Part shown: positions 36,301-49,169 of the stretch, one piece after another
Layout: every line of letters starts with the position of its first letter
How positions within the stretch are numbered: position 1 is the stretch's first letter
NCBI RefSeq assembly: GCF_036785885.1
Contig: NC_092323.1
Span: forward strand, 1,178,001 to 1,242,000
Direction of reading: 5' to 3'
Source: Coffea arabica
Lineage: Eukaryota; Streptophyta; Magnoliopsida; Gentianales; Rubiaceae
Length of the DNA: 64,000 nucleotides
Translations under genes and position numbers: made by a program
The notes under the pieces: model-generated
Told to the model about the DNA's origin: nothing
The model's database searches: none
What the model saw: the letters and a program-made list of their open reading frames with translations, nothing else

Positions 36301-36822
36301 GGCGTACCTATTGGTTGGATCGTCAGAAATGGTTATCAGTGCATTGGGTTTGGTTTTCAAACCTTGAAATTTCAACCTTTTCCGGTGAAGGAAAGCTAAT
36401 GTTCTCTGTTTTAGTATCAAAAGTTTGCCAAATTTGGGTGTGAACATTGTTGGCCTTTGTAATGCTTTGAAAGGGGCCAGTTGGTCGTTCATGGAAGTTT
36501 CTTTGGCATTATAACTCAATGTCATATTTAAGGGTGGGAAATGCTTTGTTGAATTGGTGAAAGAGGTGACCTCTATTTTTTTTTTTTTTTTTAAATTTAA
36601 AGGAAATTTTATTTGTGTGTTGAATCTGTTCAGGGTGCCATTCACTGCCCATATTATATGAAGACTGGAACATGCAAGTATGGTGCGACTTGCAGGTTTG
36701 ACCATCCACCTCCTGGAGAGGTATTGGCTATGGGAACAACGGCGCAAGGGACGTGGTCGCCTACTGGGGGAGAAGCAGAGGAGGGCTCAAGCGGGCCTGA
36801 AACCGGCGGAGAAAAACAGTAG
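27333..36822 (+). CDS. HUA1: CCCH zinc-finger RNA-binding protein, HUA1/C3H37 type (12 exons, 548 aa)
   Basis: Exons: 27333-27711, 29710-29957, 31245-31304, 31393-31470, 31554-31613, 31711-31920, 34106-34143, 34268-34314, 34406-34545, 34754-34807, 35448-35591, 36634-36822; all junctions keep phase. The N-terminus is Ser-rich with Ala and Gly runs. Then comes the conserved [12 protein letters not shown], followed by six C-X8-C-X5-C-X3-H fingers at about residues 176-195, 228-247, 274-293, 350-369, 437-456 and 491-510. Arabidopsis HUA1 also has six such fingers and about 524 residues. HUA1 is a nuclear RNA-binding protein that promotes AGAMOUS pre-mRNA processing and floral organ identity. Introns fall just after the first Cys region of fingers 2, 3 and 5. 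Introns 1, 6 and 10 carry insertions or duplications (listed separately). The donor of exon 10 is gtctgt, a weak form. Orthology is from memory of motif order. Confidence 0.92.
28853..29192 (+). mobile_element. Probable MITE in HUA1-like intron 1
   Basis: gtttggatggaaggaaacg with gaaaggaaagg at the left is mirrored at the right by cctttcctttccttttctttgattccatca, inverted. The arms are only roughly similar and no target duplication was pinned down, so this may also be unrelated purine/pyrimidine tracts. Confidence 0.3.
31921..32150 (+). repeat. 114-bp tandem duplication in HUA1-like intron 6
   Basis: atatgctttcttat(g/c)tttag, ctcatatatg(g/a)attctat and gcatattagagtggtaata occur twice, 114 bases apart. 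Unit 1 starts at the splice donor of exon 6 (gtaatatatg). In unit 2 the matching position reads taacatatg, so it lacks the GT. The duplication is young, with few differences. Confidence 0.85.
35080..35405 (+). repeat. About 161-bp tandem duplication in HUA1-like intron 10
   Basis: ggatagatgcc(c/t)cttggcct, tctctaatt, gtgaatgaat and gtttac(c/t)agctaaat occur twice with a 161-base offset (35084 and 35245). More diverged than the intron 6 duplication. The upstream copy includes a poly-T tract and a cag, so it could supply a spurious acceptor. Confidence 0.75.
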
Positions 36823-37738
36823 TCCTAGGCTGATGTTGGTTTTACCTATTTTTTGTTGCTTGGGAACGTTTGGAGCTAGCTATTGTGTGTAAACAGTTGA
36901 TGGATCGTATATGGAAATATTGGACATTATTGATTTGCGGGCTGTAGCTCTGTTTGTGTGTAGAGCCATTTCTCTTTGTAACTCAGAAAGACTTGCTGCT
37001 AAAGTATTTGGCATTTTCACGTCCGTTTATTTTTCAAAATAAAATGAATTTGAAATCAAATATCAATTTCGAAATTGAAAATTCCGATTTCAAAAGCTTC
37101 ATTATTGATTTCGAACCGATTTTGCATAATTCGAAATTGAAAAATTCAATTTCCATTCCGAATCCTGAATTACCGACCTGATTTTGCATAATTCGAAATT
37201 GAAAAAATCAATATCCATTCCGAATCCTGAATTACCGAGCTAAATTGAAATTTTCGATTTTGCACGCTACTAACTAATGGTCACGTTACGTTTGGATCCA
37301 CAAATAAAGGAAAGGATATCAAACTGAGCAGGGAGGTAGACATGAGAATGAATCCTTGAGAGAAAAAAAAAAAAGAAGACATGAGGACGGTTGTGTATTG
37401 TCGTGGCATGATTGGGGTGGCCTAACTGTGTTTTGGATAGGTGCTGGGAACATAATTGGCTGGTGCGTCCTCTACTGCCTGCTGGCTGCTGCTTCTTGAT
37501 TTCCTTTGAGATATGAGTATGGTGCCTAACATGGCGGCTTGATTATTAGCAGTACCAAGCACAGGTTGTTGTATGAGAGAAAACGCCGGTAGCCGGCTGG
37601 ACTGCCTACCTTGCCTTACCTTTCCACTCCTAAACCGAAAAATAGAGAAATAGCAACACACTAACTAACATATACTACTGGTCATCTCCGGCTCAGGAGG
37701 AGCAAGCAAGGGTTTTTTCCGCCTTGCCGAAAAAAAAA
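36823..37738 (+). other. HUA1-like 3' flank and spacer to the ABC transporter gene
   Basis: The 3' UTR probably runs to near aataaaatgaat (37038). A tandem repeat follows (listed separately), then spacer with poly-A at about 37363. Only about 0.9 kb separates the stop codon from the next ATG. Confidence 0.5.
37116..37238 (+). repeat. 62-bp direct tandem repeat downstream of the HUA1-like gene
   Basis: gattttgcataattcgaaat, then ccattccgaatcctgaatta, occurs twice with a 62-base period. A third, partial variant (tttcgaaattgaaaattccg) precedes it at 37067. Low GC, no coding. Confidence 0.85.
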
Positions 37739-40700
37739 ATGGTTCAACAGGGTCACGTGCTACTGCAGCTACCATTTCAAACCCAATCCCTTCAATTCTT
37801 CTGCAGCAGCAGCAGCAGCAGCAAATGCTGCAAACCCAAGAAGAAGAAGAAGAAGAATGGGCCACCCATGATTGTGAATGCCGCCTCTACTACACTTAAC
37901 CACACATTTCGCCGTCCTTGTCCACCCTACCTCTTCCCCTTCCCTCCTCCTCCTCCACCTCTCTTTCTCAAGCATCTGCCCATGTCGCCAGTTTCCTTGC
38001 GTCACAGGAAAAACTCCAAATCTTTCGCAACCGCCGCTGCACGACAATCCCCTCCCCCGGATTCCTCTCCTCCTCCTTCCTCCCAGCCAAGACTGCAAAC
38101 CCTTGCCCGGAGGTTCTGGAAAGTTGCTGCTCCTTATTGGTACTCCTCCGATGACAAAGTGCAGGCCAGATGGAGGCTGCTGGCTGTTTTTGCTCTCACC
38201 CTTGGAACCACCGGTATCAGTGTTGGTTTCAACTTCCTCGGCCGTGACTTCTATAACGCTCTTGCCAGTACGACTACCCATTCCACCCTCCCTCCCCAAA
38301 AAAAAAAAAAAAAACCTTTCTTCACAATCACTACTACTGCGTACTATATATCCTTACAGTTGTCGCTTTCTTCTTCTTTCTCGTAGCTCATCTCATTTTG
38401 TGTCTGAATTCCTTTTGTTTTCATTGTTTAATCGGTGCTGCAAGACAAGGATCAGGAGCAGTTTACCAAGCAATTGCTATATTACCTCGCTGGTTTTGCG
38501 GGTGGAATTCCGGTGAGCATGGCTCCACTTTCTTTAGGTATTTGTTGTTTCTTTCTAAAATTAGGCTCTATCCTCCGTGAGCCATCTTTACTTTACAATC
38601 TTTGCTTTTCTTTTCCTTTTTCTTTAAAATAATTAATGAAAATATTTTGCAATATCTCAGGAAGGTTGACACACTAACCAACAATGGGAAAAAGGAAAAA
38701 AAAAAAAGGCACTCACAAGCTAGCTATCATTCTTTCGTGCTACCTGTACAAATACTTGCAGTGATAACACAATTATGGACACAGTACTTCTCAGATATCC
38801 AAAGCTGGGGGAACAAGTTACATTGGACCTTAAACTTACTTTTCTTGGCAATATACTAGTGATCATAACACCTCTATGTGTGCTTGATGTAGGAGTGTTG
38901 TGATTTTATTTGAAAGTGGCGTTTCAACACTTACTGGTATAGGATCATAAGGTGAGATGGTGGCTTAGTTTTGTTAACTATGATGTTGGACCAAAGCTAT
39001 GGATAAATAAAATAGAGGTACGTAAATAACTTCCTAGGATGAATTTAATTCTTAATATGACTACCTTTTCGAAGGTTACTAGCTTCTCTTATTTATTTTC
39101 TTTCAGAAGGGCAGGGTAGGCGTGAAATTGTGGGCAAGGGGAAGCCAAAAGGGGTGGAACTGTGAAAAAGGAAGGAATAAAGACCTTTTACTATTTTGGA
39201 TCTAGTTTTTAAAATCCTTGTGATGTTTCACATGTTGATTGAATGTTGTGCTCCCGTTATCCACAGTACTAATTCGTGGATTAACACAGATACAAGTATT
39301 AACCCTAATGAGCTTTGATCACCGCAATTTTATTTTCTTTTAGTTATGCAGCCAACAATAAGGTATTTTATTTTAGTTCATTAAATTGATTATGTCTTTT
39401 ATGTTGAATAAGTAGATCTTCAATATGGTATCACAGTTTCACTATAATTATTTCAAAAACAGTTTGAAGGATACAAAATACTAAAAAAAATGAGATCTGT
39501 AGATGCAGTAACAGCTATAATATTTCTGTTCCTGTTGAGCATTCATACTCTCATACTCACAAAGTTATTTTGCAGTTTTTTGTTTTGCGAGATTATGCAA
39601 GAGATACACTTTCACTAAGATGGAGGTCTTGGATGACTAGCTATTATATGGAACGATATCTGAAGAATCAGACATTTTATAAAATACAATCTCAGTCAAT
39701 ACTCGACAACCCAGACCAAAGGATCGTTGATGACTTAAGTTCCTTCACAGGAACAGCTCTTTCTTTTTCATTGACACTCTTCAATGCTGCAGTAGACTTG
39801 ATTTCTTTCAGCAACATCTTATATGGCATATATCCGCCACTTTTTGCTGTTCTTCTTGTCTACTCTGTTGCTGGAACAGCCATAAGTATTTTCCTGGGAA
39901 AGGTATTTTTTTTTAATCTTCGAAATTTCACCTTTGTCTTCTTCTTCTTATAGTCGTTTGAACACACGCCCACACATGATATATTTGTAACTTTTGTCTC
40001 CGCACTTTGTTTAATGTATCTATTCTGGGAGATAATGTCCTTTTTGTTTCTGATGATATGAAAGTTTGCATTAATTTCAGGACTTGGTGACCTTGAATTT
40101 CCTGCAAGAGAAAAAGGAGGCAGATTTTCGCTACGGACTTGTACGTGTACGAGAAAATGCTGAATCAATTGCATTTTATGGTGGAGAGGGGAATGAGATG
40201 CAGCTGCTGTTACAACGTTTTAGAAGCGCATTTGAAAATCTAACTGTATGGAAACATCTGAGTTTCTCTTTTATAGCTCACAGATCTTTAGAACAATGTG
40301 TGATTGACAGCCAGATTGCCACATGTATTTGCAGTTAATATGTCTATACATAACATTGCCTATATTGCTCACATGAATGAGAATTTATATTGATCTGATA
40401 ATCCAATCAAATAATGATATTTGGCATGATTAACATGCCATTGCTACAGACTGAAAATCAAGTTGCAACATGCATTACCACTAAAGCATATTTCTGGATT
40501 ACTTAAGCCAATAATTGTCACGTGCCTATGATCACCTTGAAAAGGCTCTGGCTTAAAATCTGCCACCATTTTCACATAATTGCTTTTGATGAGCTTAATT
40601 GCTAATCTTTTCTATCTACACGATTTGGTGCCTCATAGCTTTCTGACAATTCCGTTGATAAGCTCAGGCAACAGGCAGCTTATTCTTTCCAAACTACAAA

Positions 40701-43700
40701 TGGAGTTTGATGAGCTTATTCTTTCTGACAATTGCTAATCATGTTGCAGGATTTCTTTGTGATTGCTTTCTGATCCTCCTTAGAACAGAGAGGTTTATGC
40801 TGTTGCAACAAAATCTGAAGCTTAGAACATTTTCTTTTGTGTAATCAATTTTTAGTGCTATAGTCCTTTTGAACCAACGATGCCTAGGTCACCTGTCAAC
40901 TGACAAACATACCTAGGAGGAGTTCTTTATACTTTTGAATGACGGAATAGCATCCTAAACAAAGAGCGAAAGCCACCTAACTTTATGAATTTTTGATGTC
41001 ATCTTCTCTGTACCAGTCATGTTTGTGTTCTTTTCTTGGTCATATTTTTCTGTTTATATATCATTGAATATGTTCTCATGATTCCTTGTCTCATGTTCAT
41101 TTTCGTTTTACAGCAACTACTGATATCTTCCAGAAATCTGGAGTTCTTCACCAATGGCTACCGGATTCTCATACAGGTTCTCCCTGTTGCAGTTGTAGCA
41201 CCTATGTATTTCTCTGGTAAAATTGAGTTTGGGGTTATAAATCAATCTGTATCAGCCTTCAATCATATTCTTGGAGATTTCTCCCTCATTGTGTACCAGT
41301 TTCAAGCTATCAGTGCCTTTTCAGCCATCATTGATCGATTAGGTATCCCGTCTCCTCTTGCTGGACAACATATGGTCTTACTTGTTTGGGCAACATCCTC
41401 TTATTTCTTTTCACAAAACCATGCATGCAGGACTGATAACTCTTAAAATTATATAGCGCCATCAAGAAATAGAAGCTCTACAATTGTTTTCTCTTGAATA
41501 TTCATTAATAGGTATGAAGACATCAATGACAATTTGAAAATGATTGGTTCTGGCTTAAAGGGTTGATTTGTCTTCCTTTTTTTTCCCCCCAAAACATTAA
41601 GAGAATTTTATTGATGGTAAGAGCTTTACAGTAGAGAGCAAAGGCTCAAACAAAGCTAAACAACTTGTGTTCAATGACTCTGAGGATTCATCCATTTCTC
41701 ATCCATACGTATGCCTAAGGCATAAGAGCTGATTTGCTCACTAATTTCATTCCTATCTTCAATAACTAAACAAAAAGAGCACATTTGAAACAACACCTTT
41801 AAACTTTGTATATCCTCCCTTAGAGTGCCATCCTGCTGTCCGGAGCTCTCTGAGATGTTAACTGTCTCAAGAGTTCCTTGATCTGCATTTGTGTTTTGAT
41901 TTGTCTGATTTTTGAAGAATCAACTAATTCAGCAGCATCATCAACTTTTGCTATTGTTTTTGTTTTCCTAAAATACTGCAGTAGTTGTTTAAAACTGATT
42001 TACTAGGAATGTAAATGTGCTAGGCATATGCTTTATTAAGGTTTTCTTGATCAGTCTGGGCCAACTCTTAAGGTTTTGCTGCCCTCTAAATCATCTGTTT
42101 ATACTGGAGCAGTTTTCCCAAAGTTTAATTCTGAAAGACTACATTCAGCTCTCTTGGGTTTTTCTGCTAAAAAGCTGTCCTTCAACCAAATTATTGTCAT
42201 TTCTCTTCATCAGCTACCAAATTTGTGTGGTTGTGCAGGGTTTCCTACTGTTTTTCTGCACCAATAATGTAATGTAACTTGGTTCACATTTATATTAGAG
42301 GACTACAAGAAATAAGTAAATCTGAAAATCTACCATGCCTTTATTAGTTAATGATTGGGTAAAGACATTTGAAATGCTTCTCTTGAATGCAGGAATGTGA
42401 TACTCATCTCTGAGAAACAAAAGATAGCTTGTGGGACTGATGTTCTGTGTTTCTTTTTTTGGAACTATGGCTGAGATCTTTTTAGTATTTGGTTAGTGTT
42501 GTGATATTTTAAAAAAATTGTCCAAGGAGCAAAATGATAGTGCACATATATTGCACATAATTGATTTTCTTTGGTTTTTCTATTTACCTCAAATCATGTA
42601 CTTTTCTATTGGTTAGACTTTGTGCACTCTGACCAACAGGTTCCAGATTATATAGGATTGTTGATATGGATTTATCATCCCACTTGTTTCAATACAATTT
42701 TGTAGATACTGTACTAATGAAATGAGCAATTCACTGATAATGGTCATACATGGTTATTTTTTTACTTTGTCATCATTTCTGGATGTGTACTAGTTGTGAT
42801 AATCTGATTCAATTGGTGGACTTCTTCAAATTTTCAGATGAAACCCAAAGGAAAAATGCATTTGGAGGAATGGAAGGCCAAAAAAATTAAGTATGCCACT
42901 TTGCAGATGGCAGCCTAAACTTTCTCAAAACCTCAAAGGGCAACCATAACTTTTCTGCAAATTAGCAACCTGAAAATTTTACAGTTTGTGAAGTGATGAC
43001 AATATAGTAATGCTGGCAACATAAACTAACCAAATGACGTGTGTATGTAGCTATATGTCTCTCCAGCAGAAATTATCTTGTCATGGAATATGGTACTTAA
43101 AATGTTGTAGTTAGATCTCTGTGATTTTGTCTGGAATTGCCTGCAGTTCTTATGTTTGAAGACTTTAGATCTTGGAATGGTACAGGTGAATTTGATGATG
43201 TCCTGGATAGCCAGAATATAAAAGGTCGATCTGAATCCATGGAGATAATCCTGATTAATTTCTGCAGTATAAGTGCAATGGAGACCTTGGAGACTAATGG
43301 ATCTTTTTCCCTTGACAAGTCTGTAAAACTACTTGACGTTGAGCACTTGACCCTTCAAACGCCAATGAGTGGAACGACACTTATAAGGGACTTGTCGGTT
43401 GAGATATGTGAGAATGATCATTTGCTGGTTGGATTCCCTCTGTATCTTCTCTTTCACTCATATGTTAGTTTGGTAAGATTCTATGGAATGTGATAATCAA
43501 TAATGTATCCCTCTTACTTAACAGGTAGCAGGACCAAGTGGAAGTGGCAAAACATCGTTGTTGAGAGCTCTAGCTGGCCTTTGGAACAGTGGTCATGGAA
43601 AAATCACATTCTACGTAAAGGATGCTAGAGATCCTCAGTCATCCATTTCTCAAGAGCTAGCTTCCTGTGTAGTAGCTTCTACACATGAGACAGATGGAAA

Positions 43701-45783
43701 TCTGCACAGCCTTAGACAGGGGAGCACTAGAAGTCTATTCTTCCTTCCCCAAAAACCATATATGGTGCTAGGAACACTTCGTCAGCAATTACTTTATCCT
43801 ACCTGGACTGAAGATCCAACTTCTGCATTGGATGCTCCTAAATCAACAGGTAACATGTATTAGTGCTGCTGATTTCTTGCCCCAAATCTTTGAGAACTAT
43901 TGTGTATGGAAACTGGATTATGGAGTACCTTATTTTGCCTCTCGATTTGCCTCAATCTTGTCGTGTTTTTATTGTGCATATGATGTCAAAAAATGGTGGC
44001 TGGATAAGTTTCTAAAATCCCTATTCACACCCAGATTTTACTTCATAATGTATGGAAGCAGGGACTTTTGTGTCATCCACAGCTTGATTTGTGCTGCTTT
44101 TTTTAGCATTTTTGCCACATGCTTTAGTTTCTATTATAAGAATTTTCCCTTACAGTTGATCATTTCTAGAAATTGGAACAACTCTTTGTGTTTTGCAATT
44201 CCTGAAGTTAATGTTAGAAGGCTCAAAGTCAACCATATCCGGGCGATTGGAGTAAAGTTTTACATAGCTACATCAAGGGAAGATGGTTATATTTTTCTGA
44301 AAATTTACATAAAAAAGCCTTGCTGTAGCTTTTAGAGTTTGAGGTTAAATAAATGAAGGAATAAGCTTGCTCTTTAAAGCATTGAACTAGGAAGTTCCTC
44401 GCTTCCTGTATTGCAAGCGGACCTTCAGGAGTGACATTTCATTTGTAAATAGTAAAGCTGCATGCATGGTTTAACTCTCAGATGAGAAGTGGGTGAGATT
44501 GGCGTGAAGACAGGCCATGTTTGAAGTGCTTTTGTTGGCATCAGGGTAATGGCAAAATCTCGGGCAATAGCTTGTTAACTGGGGAATGATAGGTTATATA
44601 CATTAGGTAGTTGAAAAAGGCAGAGAGGGTAGTGTGAAAAGTGGCCGCATCCAGCCATGTGTATATGTAGGAAATGCACTTTTAGAAGTTGTTTCAATGT
44701 AGCATTTTTACGGCACAACTTTGAGTGGATTGGAGCTTTGTTGACCAAGTCTGCACGGGGACTAGGCACATATATCATTTTATAATAGATGGAACATAAA
44801 AACTAGGGCAAGGAATTGTGGGTTTGTGCAATTTACAGCATCCTCATTTAGTTTTCTGGAACTGAAGCGTTGCTACTCATTGTTTCCCAGCATACTTATA
44901 TGGTGATGGACTGTCGTCGATCAAGACTTGCTTACTCATCCTTTTGTAACTGTTTTGGTGAACCTGCTTCCACCTCCCTTGCTTTTCCTTCTTTTTATTA
45001 GTGACTTAGCTATAGTTACGTGTCATATTGGTTAAGCTTTCCTTTCTCTCATTGTGTATCTGGTAGATCCCAATATGTGTGTGTTTATGAAACAAATTCT
45101 TCATGGGCTATCTTAATGTCGACATGGCATGCTGCTCAGTGGTCTCGACAAAAGAGCATTTGGAATTCCACTGAGATAATTTGTTTGATTGCATAGCTAT
45201 GCTGCCATTCCTAATTCGTACCCCGATCATCAACCGCCAGAGCATGAGGCCCTCACCTCCTACAAATGATGATTTAAGACGAGTTGTTGAAGATGTTGGA
45301 CTTGGGTATCTATTATCACGTTGCAACAGTCTGGATTCCGTAAATGAGTGGTCTAGTGTCCTTTCACTGGGTGAGCAGCAACGCCTTGCATTTGCACGCC
45401 TGCTGCTCTCAAAGCCATACTTGGCTCTATTGGACGAGGCTACGAGTGCATTGGATGAAGCAAATGAGGTACTTTACTGCTCATAGTCTTTGTTTGGAGG
45501 CCTCCGGTTAAATGACTAGAGGAAGATCTGAAAAACAAGTTGCAATCTGCACACTCATCTAATGCGTTGCGTTTTGGATTTATTCTTCTGCTTGCAGGCT
45601 AATTTATATCGGAAAATTGGAGCTGCCGGTATCACATACGTAAGCATCGGGCATCGGAGGACGCTGTACAATTACCACACAAGGGTCTTGCATATATCCA
45701 CGGCAGAACCATTGAGCATCCAGCGCAACTGGAACATTGAACCAATTAATCCAGAGAGGGTGTATAATTTGTCAAAGCAGTAG
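37739..45783 (+). CDS. ABCD2: ABC transporter D family half-transporter, plastid type (9 exons, about 780 aa)
   Basis: Exons: 37739-38267, 38445-38512, 39576-39902, 40081-40245, 41114-41342, 43186-43427, 43525-43849, 45197-45468, 45598-45783. The first about 80 residues are Ser/Pro-rich and basic, as in a plastid transit peptide. The membrane domain follows (RDYARDTLSLRWRSWM, LDNPDQRIVDDLSSFTG, FLQEKKEADFRYGLVRVREN, FSGKIEFGVINQSVSAFNHI). The nucleotide-binding domain has Walker A GPSGSGKT (about 523-530), a Q-loop LPQKPY, signature LSLGEQQR (about 684-691) in place of LSGGQ, Walker B LALLDE, and an H-loop VSIGHR. From memory this matches Arabidopsis ABCD2 (At1g54350), a plastid-predicted relative of peroxisomal fatty-acyl transporters; its substrate is not established. 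The protein is longer than Arabidopsis (about 706). Exon 8's start (after gcatag) was chosen for phase and adds about 20 unfamiliar residues, so that junction is the least certain. Confidence 0.88.
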
Positions 45784-48700
45784 AGCTACGCCGTCCAAAC
45801 CGCCTATGTGGATGCATGAGATGGTCGATTACCGATATGAAGCGCCATGTTTTTTTTTTTTTTTTGGTTGTAACCCGCGATGGTACAACTCAAAACGCTA
45901 CAATTCGATTATTACAATCAGTACATACATACAGGTCATGTGTATGGTACGAGTATGTTAACTCATTAACTATTACACTAAATACTAGCAGTGTACCTCC
46001 TTGAAAAAAAATATATATATTTGATTGCATTGCAGTCACATTTTTCATTCTATCTTTGCAATCATCTTTTTATTTCATATACATCACATCACGAAAAATG
46101 TTACAATTTTTTTTTTAAAAAATATTATTAGTCCAAATCATCTGCTGTCCGGACACGTTTTGAACAATTTTTTTCTAATTAGGATGGTTAAAAAAAAAAA
46201 ATCCATTAGTTAACAATGAAGAAGCAGGGCCGCGGGGCGGGGGGGGGGGGCCGAAAGAGAAGAAAGCGAAGGGGTTACTTGTGTTGTTTTCAAAGTATTA
46301 TTGAGGTTTGCGCCGATCCACAGGCAATGTACAAGTAGTAGTATGCATTGCACCGGATCTGTCAAGAAGGGAATATTTAGACTCTGAAATTTATGCAGTG
46401 AGTGGGGAGCTTTGGCAGTGACGATGGTACAACTTACAAAGTAGACATGAATGATTTGATGCTCCGGCCTCCAATATTAATGAATTAATACTCGTAACTA
46501 AATTAATTTAAGCTTGATTAATGAGTAATAATTTAAGGAAAGCAGTGATCGTAAAGGTGACGGCACCATTTGTTTTGTAATGGAAACAAATGGTTCTCCT
46601 CCTCCTCCTCCGCCTCCTGTAGATTAGCTGTTTTGCTGCCATATTAACAGTTGAATGGATGCGAGAAAAGGGGGCCTCCGTGTTTGACCAGCAATCAAAC
46701 ATTATTGTGTGTGTGTTTAATTAAAGTGGCCTAGGCTAGCAGAGTAGTTCAAAGTGCGTTAAATAAATACTTATTCCAATCACTTGGGGCTTAATTATAT
46801 AACATTATTATTTTTGTGTGTGTCTCTCTTAATTATGTACAAATGATGCATTGCAACTGTATTCGTTTTCTCTTTATCCTTTCCTCTGTAAAGTTTGAGA
46901 GAAAAAGAAGAAAGGTAAAAAGAAGAAAGGTTGCAGAGCAGAATGGGTGAAATAATAATGTGTGTTTTCTTCTGTGGATCACATATCGTAATTTGTGATC
47001 AGAGATGATATATATATATATGTGGCCGCTGGTATGTATGCCCGCCCAGGGAAAGGGGGATTGGATTGGAAAACCCGGCAGCAGCAGATTCAGCATGCAG
47101 CTGCTGGATAGCGTACAAATCGTCTCGTCCGCTCTGCTCCTCACTGGCAAATTTTATTTTATTACTTTTTTGGGTAAAAAGAAAAAGCCGTCCGTATTTT
47201 ATTACTGTCCGTATAGACTCCATGGATCCCCATTCAACTCTAAACACTTGTCCGTTTTGTTTAATCCGATCGAGACCTTGGACTCTGTTGGATCAGCACG
47301 TGTAAATTCCACGGACTTTCAGGAAATTGCTTTCTTTTTACTTGCAAACCTCACGTGCAATTCTAATTCCCGTAATTTCCTACTTTCAACTTCCATACTT
47401 TCAATCCATCATATTAGTATTACTGCGCGCCGCGGGCGGCCTCCCCGTCTCCATCTATATGCATATACTTTTAGTATTATTTATCAGAGTGAATGCTATT
47501 GCTAGCTATCTTCCTTCCTCCCTTCACGTAGCGTTCTACATTTACTGTTCGCCAGTCGACTCAAATTTTCACAATTTCACCGACAGTCTTTTTCACCACT
47601 CGATCCACCGCATCAAGTTTTAATTTCTTGAGGTAGGGTCGAAGCAAATTTAGTCACAAGCGAAATTGATTTTATAACAAAAATAAAAAAAAAAATAGTT
47701 ATTGTAGATATTGGTACAAATTGCATGATCAGGGCATGATGTAGGATGGATATTGGTACGAATTAGTTACTGTAGATCGAGGAGAGGTACAATGGAATGA
47801 GAAAACAATTCCTTACATATGGAGTATTCTTCTGAAGTCTGATCGATCAGCTTCTGAAGGTTACTAACATATAATATATACGTGTGGTGTGCGCGCGTGC
47901 AATACAAAATTCACATCACACATCACATCATAACATATCATATACATATATATATATATATATGTATGTATTACTTACTGGTAATTATATATTGTCAGAC
48001 GACGATCGAATAGTAGTAATTGACAGTGGTGCAGATTATCATCACTCATATGCGGCGAATTTCGGGACGAGAGGTCTCCCGTTCAACGACATTATTCCAA
48101 AGTCATATCCTCCTCTTTTTGCAGCAGCACGTAGTAGCTGGTTCTACTACTTGTGTTATGTGTATTAAATACGTACATGTTTATTCGCTCACACATTTAT
48201 TTAGTGATGAAAACTAGAAGGGGGATTTTCATCTTCACTTTCTGGGACTGAAGACGTGTTTGTTTCTCCTAATTTCTACTTTAATTACTACAGGACGTAT
48301 TTTTCCTTCTGTTCTGACTCTTTCCCATGCATCGCTATATTATTAATTCCTGATCATCACTTCATACGTACGTACCTGTCACATAGTCATATACATATTG
48401 AGCCAGCTCCCACGTACGTACCCCGTCTCTGTCTCTCTATATCTCATTAATTCTCAAGCCCTCTCTCTCAACCTTAAAACGTACGCACACTCCAAGTGCC
48501 TCGAAGTCGATCCTGATCAATTTGGCCAGCCTCCGCTCTGATCTCTCCTCGCTGCTGTTTAGTGCTTTCCCTTCCCAATTAATTAGTCACCTGATCTGCT
48601 CTCCGCCCGGGCCGCTCACTTGTTCGCTACAAGCTAATTAGGTCAGTACCAATATCCGTCATCCTCCCCGGACCTCGTCATGCACCACTCCCTTCGCACG

Positions 48701-49110
48701 TATTCATCAATTTCTTCACCACCCTCCTCCCTCGTCTTTAACTCCTTCTAATCATGTTTTAAGCCATCCTGATATCTGATTACCGTTTTCGAGCCCGTCT
48801 CAGGAATCTGGTCAGATACCAAATGAATCTGAAGCGAATGGGCATGTGTAGGGTACTGAATTGAACGTGGCTGGCTAGGGTTTCTCTTCTCTTCTCTTCT
48901 TTTCTTTTAAGCGCAAAACAACTACGGGTCGTTCAGGAAGAACTTAATTTAGGTCAAAATCTACGTCACTTCTTTCATAAACGCGGGTACGTAAGTCGCA
49001 TTCATGACAGATTTTTAGGAGGCTGCGATGTTCTTACTTACTTAACACCTAGCTAGGCATGTATGTTTGCTCTATATTCTTCAACACTTTTTTAACTGAA
49101 GAAGGATACA
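45784..49110 (+). other. Long spacer between ABCD2-type gene and NAC gene
   Basis: About 3.3 kb, probably including the NAC promoter. It contains a poly-T run (45850), a G-run (about 46232-46250), a CCT-type microsatellite (46597-46617), (TA)n tracts (46999-47010 and 47945-47965) and a pyrimidine-rich leader-like zone around 48420-48740. tacgtacgtac words recur near 48366 and 48412. No gene and no clear transposon end was found. Confidence 0.5.
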
Positions 49111-49118
49111 TATATAAA
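49111..49118 (+). promoter_or_regulatory. TATA box of the NAC gene
   Basis: TATATAAA, 52 bases upstream of the ATG. If used, the leader would be very short; a more distal start with leader at 48.4-48.7 kb is also possible. Confidence 0.35.
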
Positions 49119-49169
49119 CGGATTAGCCAGGTGGGTGGCAACTTCACTAGTGGCTAGCTAAAGCTAAGG

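Noticed and set aside
37724-37738. Upstream extension of the ABCD2-type ORF
   Set aside because: The extension depends on a TTG; the first ATG is at 37739.
37769-38299. Minus-strand ORF over ABCD2-type exon 1
   Set aside because: Antisense of a Ser/Pro-rich transit peptide; no domain.
46232-46250. G-run as G-quadruplex promoter signal
   Set aside because: A single homopolymer run, far from any ATG; assembly or slippage noise is as likely.
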